From: CAYMYN01 sp964394665
GTDB lineage: Bacteria > Planctomycetota > UBA1135 > GCA-002686595
Assembly: GCA_964394665.1 (NCBI GenBank)
Contig: CAYMYN010000027.1
Coordinates: forward strand, 1-55,025
Direction of reading: 5' to 3'
DNA: 55,025 nt
In this document: in pieces, positions 1 to 10,079 of the stretch
Numbering within the stretch: position 1 is the first letter of the stretch
How the letters are laid out: each line of letters begins with the position of its first letter
Translations under genes and position numbers: made by a program
Notes under the pieces: generated by a model
What the model saw: the letters and a program-made list of their open reading frames with translations, nothing else
Databases searched by the model: none
What the model was told of the DNA's origin: nothing

Positions 1-496
1 AACTCTCGCCCTGGTGCGCGATGAAGTTGCCGAGCGCCCCCGAGAAGTGGCCGAAGCCCAGGTCGCCCGGGTGGGTCGCCGGCCCGTTCAGCGCGCCCAG
101 GTGCCACTTGCCGATCGCGGCGTGGGCATACCCGTGGGGCGAGGCGATGTCGAGCATGCGCGGCAATGCGAGCTCGGCCGGGCTGAGCTCGGGCGCCACC
201 GGACCGACGATCGTCCCGATCTGCGTGCGGAACGAATACCGCCCGGTCAGGATCGTGGCCCGCGTGGGCGAGCACAGGGGATTCGACCAGGCGCGCTCGA
301 AGCGCACGCCCTTGGCCGCCAGGGCGTCGATGTTCGGCGTGGGCGCCAGGTCCGAGCCCAGGGCGTAGCAACCGACCATGTCGACGCCCAGATCGTCGGC
401 CAGGATCAGGAGCACGTTGTCCTGCGCTCCCGCGGGGCGGAGCGGACACACGGCGATCGCGAAGGCGGCCACAGCCGCGAGGAACCCGTTGCGCAT
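1..496 (-). CDS. Secreted sulfatase, N-terminal part (cut by window edge)
   Basis: Partial formylglycine-dependent sulfatase; about 165 N-terminal residues lie in the window. It starts at the ATG read on the minus strand from 496, with a signal peptide ending near AGAQ. Then come the metal-binding DD in LADDLG and the sulfatase signature NPLCSPTR, whose Cys (about residue 75) would be converted to formylglycine, followed by a GKWHLG motif. This is alkaline-phosphatase-superfamily chemistry: hydrolysis of sulfate esters, probably of algal or host polysaccharides, outside the cytoplasm. It closely resembles the complete sulfatase just upstream on the same strand, so the two look like a tandem duplication. 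Substrate cannot be inferred. The catalytic C-terminal half lies outside the window. Confidence 0.9.
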   Translation of the reverse strand, partial: MRNGFLAAVAAFAIAVCPLRPAGAQDNVLLILADDLGVDMVGCYALGSDLAPTPNIDALAAKGVRFERAWSNPLCSPTRATILTGRYSFRTQIGTIVGPVAPELSPAELALPRMLDIASPHGYAHAAIGKWHLGALNGPATHPGDLGFGHFSGALGNFIAHQGES

Positions 497-623
497 GACG
501 CGAAGGCGGGCCGGGCCCGCGCTGCGATTCGTTCCCGGTCGAAGCCCGGCGCGGCCCCCTCGCCGCGCCGCCCCCGGGCGGGTCGCGCGCCGCGCGGAAA
601 CCCGCGGCGCCCGGCCCGAGCCA

Positions 624-629
624 ACTCTA
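624..629 (-). promoter_or_regulatory. Possible -10 element (TAGAGT) of first sulfatase
   Basis: TAGAGT in the context GGGATAGAGTTGG lies about 128 bp upstream of the ATG at 496. The same hexamer in a similar context precedes leuS, and TAGGGT precedes the second sulfatase. No convincing -35 box is visible, so this is a tentative call. Confidence 0.3.
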
Positions 630-684
630 TCCCGGCCCCGGGGATCGGGACAGGTGGCGGCCTCGGCCGCGCCCGCCGGTCCCT

Positions 685-2043
685 TCAGGGCTGGGAGGCG
701 AGCAGGGCTTCGAGGCGCTGGGCGAGCCCGAGGTAGGCGGCCAGGTCCAGGGGTTGGGGCGAGGCCCCGCCCGGGGGCGCCAACAGCAGGTTCTGGGTCT
801 CCCAGGGGTCGGCGATCAGGTCGTACAGCTCGTCCCGGCTCGCGTCCGGGCCGCGGCGGATCAGCTTGTAGCGTTCGCCGCGGATGGCCCGCGCCAGGGG
901 CTCGTAGGGTCCCCCGCCGTTGGGGAAGAAGGCTTCGGTGTAGACGAACTCGCGCAGCGGCGCGCACCCGGGCTGGACCAGGTACGGCACGAAGCTGACC
1001 GAATCGAGGGGCACCGGGTGCTGCGAGAGGTCGTCCACGCCGGCGAGCTCCAGGATGGTCGCGAACAGGTCGCTGGCGTTGACCAGCGCGTCGCAGGTGC
1101 GCCCCGGCTCGGCGACCGCGGGACCGCTGACGATCAGGGGCACGCGCACCCCGCCCTCGTACACCGTGAGCTTCGCCTTGGCGGGATCGAAGGGCGGCAC
1201 GGTGACCTGCCGCGGCGTGCCGTTGTCGCCCAGGAAGACGACGGTCGTGCGCGCGCGCAGCTCGGGGTCGAGGCGCCCCAGGAGGCGCCCGACCTCGCTG
1301 TCCAGGGCTTCGACCGCGGCCTTGTAGAAGGCGCGCGGCGCGCCGCGCGGGTCGATGTTGGGCACGGGCACCGTGAACAGGTGCGGCGGCGGGTGGTGCC
1401 AGGGGTCGTGGGGCGCGTTGAAGGCGACGTAGCAGAACCAGGGCTCCGCGGCCTGGCCGATCCAGGCCAGCGCATCGTCGACGGTCTCGCTGGTCGCGTA
1501 GCGCGCGACGGGTCGGGGAACCCCGTTCACGTACTCGGTGTAGGAGAAGAACGTCGGGCCCAGGCCGAAGTTCTCGCGCGGGCCCTCGGCGTAGTGGAAG
1601 CCGACCTGGTTGGGGTGGTCGGCCGGCTCGTGGTTCTGCCCCAGGTGCCACTTGCCGATCACGGCGTGGTCGTAGCCGTGGGGCGAGCGCTGGTCGAGCA
1701 TGCGCGGGATCGTGAGCTCCTGGGGCGAGAGGGCCGGCCCGTTGGGATGGATGATCGTCCCGAGCTGCGTGCGGAAGGAATAGCGCCCGGTGAGGATCGT
1801 GGCCCGCGTCGGCGAACACAGCGGGTTCGACCAGGCGCGCTCGAAGCGCACGCCCTCGGCCGCCAGGGCGTCGAGGTTCGGCGTCGGCGGGAGGTCCGAG
1901 CCGAGCCCGTAGCAGCCCAGCATGTCGACCCCCAGGTCGTCGGCCAGGATCAGCAACACGTTGTCCTGCGCGGCGGCGCGCGGTGCGCACAGGGAGAGCA
2001 GGCAGATCGCGGACGCGACCCGCAGGAAGCGGTGTTTCGACAT
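685..2043 (-). CDS. Secreted arylsulfatase-type sulfatase
   Basis: A complete 452-residue sulfatase. I chose the ATG at 2043 because it is followed at once by a signal peptide (MSKHRFLRVASAICLLSL, cleavage near RAAAQ); an upstream extension would be Arg/Gly-rich and implausible. Metal ligands D35-D36 (LADDLG), formylglycine motif C76-S-P-T-R, GKWHLG with K131 and H133, a NAPHDPWHHP segment and FLGDNG near residue 290 give the usual alkaline-phosphatase fold. It should hydrolyse sulfate esters in the periplasm or outside the cell after Cys76 is activated by a formylglycine-generating enzyme, which is not encoded here. It lies 188 bp upstream of a near-identical paralogue. Specificity is unknown. 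Confidence 0.95.
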   Translation of the reverse strand: MSKHRFLRVASAICLLSLCAPRAAAQDNVLLILADDLGVDMLGCYGLGSDLPPTPNLDALAAEGVRFERAWSNPLCSPTRATILTGRYSFRTQLGTIIHPNGPALSPQELTIPRMLDQRSPHGYDHAVIGKWHLGQNHEPADHPNQVGFHYAEGPRENFGLGPTFFSYTEYVNGVPRPVARYATSETVDDALAWIGQAAEPWFCYVAFNAPHDPWHHPPPHLFTVPVPNIDPRGAPRAFYKAAVEALDSEVGRLLGRLDPELRARTTVVFLGDNGTPRQVTVPPFDPAKAKLTVYEGGVRVPLIVSGPAVAEPGRTCDALVNASDLFATILELAGVDDLSQHPVPLDSVSFVPYLVQPGCAPLREFVYTEAFFPNGGGPYEPLARAIRGERYKLIRRGPDASRDELYDLIADPWETQNLLLAPPGGASPQPLDLAAYLGLAQRLEALLASQP

Positions 2044-2162
2044 CGATGGGGATCCGATCGGGCCCGGACCCCGGGTGCGGCGCGGGACGCCCCCTCGGCG
2101 CCCACGCTCTCCCGGCCGGTCCCCGCGCCCGGTCGTCACCCGGCGCGGGAGGGCCGGGCAGA

Positions 2163-2168
2163 ACCCTA
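2163..2168 (-). promoter_or_regulatory. Possible -10 element (TAGGGT) of second sulfatase
   Basis: TAGGGT in the context CCGGATAGGGTTCTG lies about 120 bp upstream of the sulfatase start at 2043, in an arrangement like that of the neighbouring sulfatase. No clear -35 box. Confidence 0.25.
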
Positions 2169-2228
2169 TCCGGGACACGGTTCCTTGCCCAGGGGTCTGG
2201 AGCGGGCGCCGCCCCGCGAAACGGCGAC

Positions 2229-2259
2229 GGCGGCGACCGGTCCCGGACCGGCCGCCGCC
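2229..2259 (-). terminator. Hairpin downstream of glutamine synthetase
   Basis: GGCGGC / CCGGTCC pairs with GGACCGG / GCCGCC around a tiny loop, about 65-95 bp past the glnA stop on the minus strand. There is no U-tract, so it may be only a stabilising 3' hairpin or a factor-assisted terminator. Confidence 0.35.
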
Positions 2260-2323
2260 CTGTCCGCCCCCCCGCGCGCGGGGGACGGCGGCCGCCGCGG
2301 GGGGGGCAGCGGGCCAGCGCCGC

Positions 2324-3667
<1,344 letters not shown>

Positions 3668-3783
3668 GTTGGGGGCCACGTCGCGGCAGGCGGCGAGTTC
3701 GGTCCGGTGCAGGGTGGTGGGCATGGGGGCAGGCGGGGGTCGGTGGCCAGGGGGGGTCTCCAGGGGACGGCTGGAGCGCAGAA

Positions 3784-3863
3784 CGTGCACGTTTGGCACG
3801 TCAAGGCGGCCAAAGAGTGGCGTCTCTCAGAGTGTGTGGCACTCAAAAAATGCAGATTCTGCA
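3784..3863. promoter_or_regulatory. Cluster of four inverted repeats between glnA and FKBP
   Basis: This 80-bp stretch in the divergent intergenic region is clearly richer in A/T than its surroundings. It holds four short dyads in a row: CGTGC-7 nt-GCACG (3784-3800), GCCA-5-TGGC (3809-3821), GAGTG-5-CACTC (3830-3844) and the perfect 13-mer TGCAGATTCTGCA (3851-3863). The position upstream of glnA and the compositional contrast suggest promoters and operator sites, possibly for nitrogen control. No match to a known operator consensus is claimed. Confidence 0.45.
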
Positions 3864-4033
3864 CTTCTTGGATGTCAGCCACGGACCCCGAAGCGCGCGG
3901 GAGGCCCGCGGAGGCCCCCCCGCGGGGCGCCCTCGGCCGGGGCGAGTTGCCCGCGACGGCCCCGGGACCCATCATCCCGGCCCCCGGGCCCGCCGGGCCC
4001 GGGCCCGTTCGCACCGCCCTCCCAGGAGTTCCC

Positions 4034-4729
4034 ATGCCCCGTCCCCTCCCCGCCCTGCTCGTCGGCGCGTGCCTCGCCGGCGCCGCCCTGGCCCTCTCCC
4101 CCGCCCTCGACCCGCAGAGCGCGGGCAAGAACTACGAGAAGCTGCCGGCCACGGCGGCCGAGGTCGCCCAGGCGCTCGCCGCCGCGCCCCTCGACGCCGC
4201 GCGCGCCCTGAAGCTCGCCGAGGAGGCCACCGGCGGAAAAGCGACGCTGGTGCGCTTCGACTCCGAGGCCGGCGCCTTCCGCGCCGAGACCTGCTCCGCC
4301 GACGCCCGCTGGCGCATCGAGTTCGACGCCGAGGGCGTGATCGCGTCGAAGACCGAGGTCCCGCGTCTGCCGGGCGATCCGGTGCAGGGCGCGGAGCAGC
4401 GCACCGAGTCGGGCCTCGTCTACTACACCCTGCGCCCCGGCACGGGCGCCGCACCCAGCGGCCCGACCGCGCAGGTCACCGTGCACTACACCGGCTGGCT
4501 CGTCGACGGCACGAAGTTCGACTCATCGGTCGATCGCGGCCAACCCGCCACCTTCGGCCTGAACCAGGTCATCAAGGGCTGGACCGAAGGGGTCGGCTCG
4601 ATGAAGGTCGGCGAGAAGCGCAAGCTCGTCATCCCCTTCGCCCTGGCCTACGGCGCCGCCGGCCGCGCGCCGACCATCCCGCCGCGCGCGACGCTGATCT
4701 TCGACGTCGAGCTGATCGAGGCCAAGTGA
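4034..4729 (+). CDS. Secreted FKBP-type peptidyl-prolyl isomerase
   Basis: 231 residues. Start ATG at 4034 has AGGAG 5-6 bp upstream and gives a signal peptide (residues 1 to about 21). Residues about 30-110 form an N-terminal region of unknown fold. The C-terminal FKBP domain (about 125-231) has VTVHYTGWLVDGTKFDSS, the active-site run QVIKGWTEGVGSMKVGEKRKLVIP and the end IPPRATLIFDVELIEAK. It should catalyse cis-trans isomerisation of prolyl bonds in exported proteins. The domain is complete, with the usual Asp, Phe, Val-Ile and Trp positions. It is divergent from glnA and followed by a strong hairpin. Confidence 0.93.
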   Translation: MPRPLPALLVGACLAGAALALSPALDPQSAGKNYEKLPATAAEVAQALAAAPLDAARALKLAEEATGGKATLVRFDSEAGAFRAETCSADARWRIEFDAEGVIASKTEVPRLPGDPVQGAEQRTESGLVYYTLRPGTGAAPSGPTAQVTVHYTGWLVDGTKFDSSVDRGQPATFGLNQVIKGWTEGVGSMKVGEKRKLVIPFALAYGAAGRAPTIPPRATLIFDVELIEAK

Positions 4730-4739
4730 GCCGGCCCGC

Positions 4740-4767
4740 GGGCGCCCCGGCCCCCCTGGGGGCGCCC
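4740..4767 (+). terminator. Hairpin after FKBP gene
   Basis: GGGCGCCCC (4740-4748) pairs perfectly with GGGGCGCCC (4759-4767) around a 10-nt loop, starting 10 bp after the FKBP stop. No U-tract follows, so efficiency as an intrinsic terminator is uncertain. Confidence 0.5.
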
Positions 4768-4806
4768 GCGCCCCCGCCCCAGGGCCGGCTGGGTAACCTG
4801 GGGAAC

Positions 4807-6180
4807 ATGCACCCCACCCGACTGATCCTCGTCGTGGGCCTTCTGGGGCCCTGGGCCTCCGCGCAGAGCACCCTGCTCGTCCCGGAGCAGTACGCGAGCA
4901 TCCCCTCCGCCGTGCAGGCCGCGTCGGACGGCGACACGATCTCGGTCGCGCCGGGCACCTACGCCGGGACGATCCAGTTCCTCGGCAAACGCGTGCTGCT
5001 CCAGAGCCGGGCGGGTCACTCGGTCACGGCCCTCACCGGCGGCGGCGGACGCGTGCTCGAGTTCGTGGCCGGCGAGACGCGGGACACGATCGTCGACGGC
5101 TTCACGATTCGCGACGGCGGCACGAGGAGTTCGGGCGGCGGCATCCTGATCCAGAACGCCTCGCCGACCATCCGCAACTGCCACGTGCGCGACAACTCTG
5201 CCTGGTTGGATGCGGGTGGCCTCTACTCGACCGGCGGCGCGCCCCTGATCCAGAACTGCGTCTTCAGCAACAACACGGTCGACTTCGACGCGCCCGGGAT
5301 TTGGATCCGCAACGTGGCCGGGGGAACCGCGGTGGTGCTGAACTGCACGGTGACCCGGAACCGCAGTTGGGCGGGGGATTGGCTCGGGGCGTTGACGATC
5401 GGCAGCAACACGCTGGTCGTGAACACGATCAGCCGCTTCAACCTGGGTTCGGCCGACATCGACTACACGACCTACGGGGGCGGGCTCCAGTACTCCTGCT
5501 TCGGCTTCGTCGGCTCGTCACCGGGTCCGGGCAACATCGACGCGGACCCGCGCTTCGTGCACCCGACCAACGACTTCCGGCTGCAGGCGGACTCGCCCTG
5601 CCGGGACACGGGCACGGCGACGCCCCCACCCATCACCGGCGGCCTGCTCGGACTCGATCTCGACGCGTTCCCCCGCATCCTCGGCGCGGCGCCCGACATG
5701 GGCGCCTACGAGTACCGCCTGGGCAGCTTCTACTGCTTCGGAGACGGCTCCGGCGCGGCCTGTCCGTGCGCCAACTCCGGCCGGCGCTTCCACGGCTGCC
5801 GCAACGACACCGCCGAGGGCGGGCTGCTCTAGGCGACGGGCAGCGCCAGCATCGCGGCCCTGGACCTGGTGCTGCACGGCCACAACCTGCTGCCCGGCAA
5901 CGCAGCCCTCTTCTTCCAGGGCACCACGCGGACCGCGGGCGGCGCGGGGGTCGTCTTCGGCGACGGCCTGCGCTGCGTGGGGGGCAGCACGCGGCGCCTG
6001 CAGATCCGCATCCCCGGCCCCACCGGAGCGACCGCCACCACCTTCCCCCTGGCGGGCCCCGGCGGGGCGACCCCGGGCCTGACGCTCAACTACCAGGTCT
6101 GGTACCGCGACTCCCTCAGCACCCCCTGCGGCGGCGGCTTCAACCTCTCGAACGGCCTCGAGCTGACCTGGGAGCCGTAA
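4807..6180 (+). pseudogene. Secreted beta-helix protein interrupted by in-frame TAG
   Basis: Starts at ATG 4807 with signal peptide MHPTRLILVVGLLGPWASAQ. Residues about 25-250 are a right-handed parallel beta-helix (VPEQYASIPSAVQAASDGDTI, then NC/N-rich coils). This is followed by a choice-of-anchor-Q-like end (SPCRDTG, then APDMGAYEY) and a planctomycete-type C-terminal domain beginning YCFGDGSGAACPCANSG. At 5830-5832 a TAG stops the frame after EGGLL. The same frame then continues for 115 codons with sequence that is the rest of that domain (ATGSASIAALDLVLHGHN through GLELTWEP) and ends at TAA 6180. The likely lesion is a point mutation of a Ser/Ala/Thr-type codon, or a sequencing error. 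The product is probably a cell-surface or secreted carbohydrate-binding or structural protein. Confidence 0.8.
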
Positions 6181-6191
6181 CCCGGGGCTAG

Positions 6192-6387
6192 CCCGGATTA
6201 TTCATGAGATTTTCGAGCAGACGAGCCCAAGTCGTTGCCTGGTGGTGCTTTGCGGGCGCGGGAGCCGGAGGCGACCTTGAACAGGTCGTTGAGGACTCCC
6301 GTGGCCGCAAAGTGCCGCCAGGCGGCGAAAGGCGGCCGTAGGCCGCCGGTTGGGCCGTCTGCTCGAAAATCTCATGAATAACCCGGG
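6192..6387. mobile_element. MITE-like hairpin element with 43-bp inverted repeats
   Basis: A 196-bp non-coding element. The left arm (6187-6230) and right arm (6350-6392) are inverted repeats of about 43 bp differing by one substitution and one indel; both contain ATTCATGAGATTTTCGAGCA in opposite orientation. Inside are further matched arms (6237-6256 with 6305-6323; CGGGAG 6259-6264 with CTCCCG 6296-6301) and an apex CGACCT-TGAAC-AGGTCG (6272-6288), so the whole element can fold as one hairpin. It is flanked on both sides by CTAG (6188-6191, 6388-6391), consistent with a 4-bp target duplication, although CTAG is self-complementary and could be part of the repeat. It encodes no protein. It sits between two convergent gene ends and may act as a bidirectional terminator. 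The IS family that would mobilise it is not identified. Confidence 0.75.
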
Positions 6388-7887
6388 CTAGCGCTGGGAC
6401 CGTTCCCATTGCCCGCGTAGGCGCTGGGAGTAGACCTCGTCGATGTGCAGCACGAACGGCTGGACTTCGAGTGCGTCGAGCACGAGCCAATCGAGCCGCG
6501 CGTGACTGAATGCCCGGAGCGCGCCGCTCTCCGGATCCAGCAGGCTCAGGGACACGGCGTGGGGCCCCGCGGTGCGCAGCTCGATGCGGGCCTGACCGTG
6601 CTGGTCCAGCAGGGCGCTGCCTCCCAGGCCCAGCCCCTGGGCCAAGTTCAATTGGATGCCGGCCCCCGCGGGTAGCCAGCTCGGGCGCTGCGCGAGACGG
6701 ACGTGCACCTGGAGCTTCGGTTCGAGGGTCACGAGAACGTCCCCGCGGACTCCCAGCAGTTCCTTCCGGCGATGGCCGAAGTCGTCGATGAGCAGGTCGA
6801 GGGCTGGATGGGAGGTGACGAACTCCCAGACCCCGGGCACGGGCTGGCTCCGGGTCTCGGCCTGGAACGTCTCGGCGCCCGCCGGCCGTACGGACACGCT
6901 GGCGGATGCCGCGGGCCGGCCCTGCGGGTCGACCACCCGCAGAGTGAGCACCCCGATGCGACCGCGCAGATCGAGGGTGCCGAAGTGCCCCACGCCGAGT
7001 TGTCGCTCGACCCACAGCGGCGCGGACTCGCCCCGCAGGAAGACCGACACGTCGTAGGAACCCGGGAGGAGATCGTCGAAATCCAAGGAGCCGTCTTCGC
7101 GCGGAGTGGCTCGGGCCCGGGCCCCGTCCCCGCTGCGGAGTACCTCGACCGTGATCGCGCGCAGGGGCACGCCTTCCTCGACCAGGACCCGTCCGCCGAA
7201 GGGCTCGAGCCCCTCCATCCCGAGTTCCACCCCCTGCGCGCCGGACACCACCACGCTCGACCAGCGGTTCGCGCCGTCCGACACCGAGAGCCGCAGGCGC
7301 TCCTCGCCCGCCCCGAGCAGGCCCACGACGGCGAAGGTCCCATCGTCGCGCGAGCGGGTCTCGAGGTCGATCCTCTCGCGCCAGTGTCCGCGGGGGAGAC
7401 CCGCGTGTGCCGCGTCGGCGTCGAGCACCTCGACCCGCACGCGCGTCCCCGGGAGCGGCGCTCCCGCGGGATCGAGCACCCGGCCCTCCGCGAGCCGGGG
7501 CGGCCGCACCAGGTAGAGGTCGCCCAGGTCGTGTTCCGCGTGGGGTAGCCGGCCGCGCCATTCCAGCCTGGCCGCCAGGCGTTGCCCGCTCCCGTCCGCC
7601 GTCCACAGGTGCAGCTCGTACTCGAGCGCTTCGGGCCACGCAGGGACCGGCAGCCCGGCTTCGAACCGCCCGCCTTCCAGCATCCGCGCCTCGAAGGAGC
7701 GCAGCAGGGACCGCTGGGCGCCGCACAGGAGCAGGCTCCCGTGCACGCGGGCCGTCCCCGCTGGAAGGCCCTGCACGCGACCGACCAGTTCGATTCGAGC
7801 CAGCTCCTGCGCCGCGGAGGATTGGGCCCAGGCAACGACGGGCAGGCCGAGGGCGAGCGGAGCGAGCAGCATGCGGACGTTGGCCAT
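6388..7887 (-). CDS. Secreted carboxypeptidase-regulatory-like domain protein
   Basis: 499 residues. Start ATG at 7887 is preceded by GAGGTG 7 bp upstream and followed by a signal peptide (MANVRMLLAPLALGLPVVAWAQ). The rest is beta-rich, with repeated segments of the carboxypeptidase-regulatory-like/SpaA type: GRVLDPAGAPLPGTRVRVEV with a later DDGTFAVVGLL, VLVEEGVPLRAITVEV, and LRVVDPQGRPAASASVSVRP. No catalytic motif is seen; such proteins are usually secreted or surface-attached adhesive or structural modules. Its stop codon TAG (6388-6390) lies in the CTAG that borders the MITE-like element, so the element landed at the very end of this gene without truncating it. Related proteins occur at 14596 and 46253. 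Confidence 0.75.
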   Translation of the reverse strand: MANVRMLLAPLALGLPVVAWAQSSAAQELARIELVGRVQGLPAGTARVHGSLLLCGAQRSLLRSFEARMLEGGRFEAGLPVPAWPEALEYELHLWTADGSGQRLAARLEWRGRLPHAEHDLGDLYLVRPPRLAEGRVLDPAGAPLPGTRVRVEVLDADAAHAGLPRGHWRERIDLETRSRDDGTFAVVGLLGAGEERLRLSVSDGANRWSSVVVSGAQGVELGMEGLEPFGGRVLVEEGVPLRAITVEVLRSGDGARARATPREDGSLDFDDLLPGSYDVSVFLRGESAPLWVERQLGVGHFGTLDLRGRIGVLTLRVVDPQGRPAASASVSVRPAGAETFQAETRSQPVPGVWEFVTSHPALDLLIDDFGHRRKELLGVRGDVLVTLEPKLQVHVRLAQRPSWLPAGAGIQLNLAQGLGLGGSALLDQHGQARIELRTAGPHAVSLSLLDPESGALRAFSHARLDWLVLDALEVQPFVLHIDEVYSQRLRGQWERSQR

Positions 7888-8055
7888 GGCAACACCTCGA
7901 GCCCGGTCGGAGGTCCAGCGAGTCCCGAGGGTTGGGACTCCGCCCCATGGGTACGCCTTTCCCCCGCCGCGGTCACCCCGGACCTGCGCGAATCCCCCGG
8001 ACCGCGCAGACGGGTCCCTCCCGCGGGGCCAAGCGAGTCGCTCCCCGGGCGAGGT

Positions 8056-8826
8056 TCACCCCGCGGCTGGACGCTCGGCCCCCAAGGCCGCGCGCAGGGA
8101 GGCGGCGAAGATCGTCGCCAGGGCGCGGCGGGGCTCGGGGTGGCGGAGGCGGTCGCTGCGCACCTCGAGCTCGAAGCCCCGGTAGCGCGGGCCGAGCTCG
8201 CGGCGCAGGTTGGTCGTCAAGCCGTCGGCGTCGCCGCGGTAGGGCGCGTTGAGGCGCACGACGAGCCGCGGGGCCCGGCGCTGGATCTCGCGCCGCCAAC
8301 GGCGGGCGAAGCTGCGTTCGTGCGCGCGGCGCGGATCGTAGAGCAGGCCGACGTGCAGCGCTCGCCGCTCGCCGCGCAGGACGGGCGTGAAGGAGTGCAC
8401 GCCGACGTGCAGGATCCACGGGCGCCGCGCGAGCTCGTCCTCGAGGGCCGCGCGCACCGCGGCGCGGTGCGGTTCCCAGAGCGTCGCCACCAGGCGCCGG
8501 CGTTCGTGCTCGGGCAGGTCGGCGGTCCACTTGGAGAAGAGCTCGGGGTTCGCGAGGGAACGGTTCGTGTCGACGAGCAGGCGCGTCGCGCGGTGCACCC
8601 GCGGCGCGCGGCCCAGGGCCGGGCCGAGCGCGCTCGCGAGGTCCGCCGTGAGCTCCGCGGCGCCCGCATCGTGACCGCGGTGGCTGGCAAGGGCGCGCTC
8701 GGCCCCCTCGAAGAGCGCGCGCCAACGGGACGGGACGGCGTTGCCCCCGTGCTCGCAGGTGAGCAGCAGCGGCAGCTCGCCGCCGCGCGGCGGTTTCGCC
8801 GAACGTGTCACGCTCGTCCGCGCCAC
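8056..8826 (-). CDS. N-formylglutamate amidohydrolase family protein
   Basis: 256 residues, last gene of a five-gene minus-strand operon, 5 bp after the GCS2-family gene. The GTG at 8826 is the likely start; no in-frame ATG fits. Family marks are LLLTCEHGGNAVP near the N-terminus, SHRGHDAGA, a VDTNRS segment and WILHVGVHSFTPV, typical of zinc-dependent N-formylglutamate deformylases. Known members release formate from N-formylglutamate in histidine breakdown, but there are no hut genes here. Together with two amide-bond ligases and a cysteine peptidase, it more likely hydrolyses an amide or acyl group on a glutamyl product of this operon; that is inference. Confidence 0.85.
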   Translation of the reverse strand: MARTSVTRSAKPPRGGELPLLLTCEHGGNAVPSRWRALFEGAERALASHRGHDAGAAELTADLASALGPALGRAPRVHRATRLLVDTNRSLANPELFSKWTADLPEHERRRLVATLWEPHRAAVRAALEDELARRPWILHVGVHSFTPVLRGERRALHVGLLYDPRRAHERSFARRWRREIQRRAPRLVVRLNAPYRGDADGLTTNLRRELGPRYRGFELEVRSDRLRHPEPRRALATIFAASLRAALGAERPAAG

Positions 8827-8831
8827 GGCGA

Positions 8832-10075
<1,244 letters not shown>

Positions 10076-10079
<4 letters not shown>

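Noticed and set aside
3836..3854. Possible sigma54 promoter (TGGCAC ... TGCA) in the glnA-FKBP intergenic region
   Set aside because: The GG-to-GC distance is about two bases too long and the second half lacks TTGC; no enhancer site is evident.
5830..5832. TAG as a pyrrolysine or other recoded codon
   Set aside because: No recoding machinery or stimulatory structure is seen, the protein family is unrelated to methylamine metabolism, and a single nonsense mutation is simpler.
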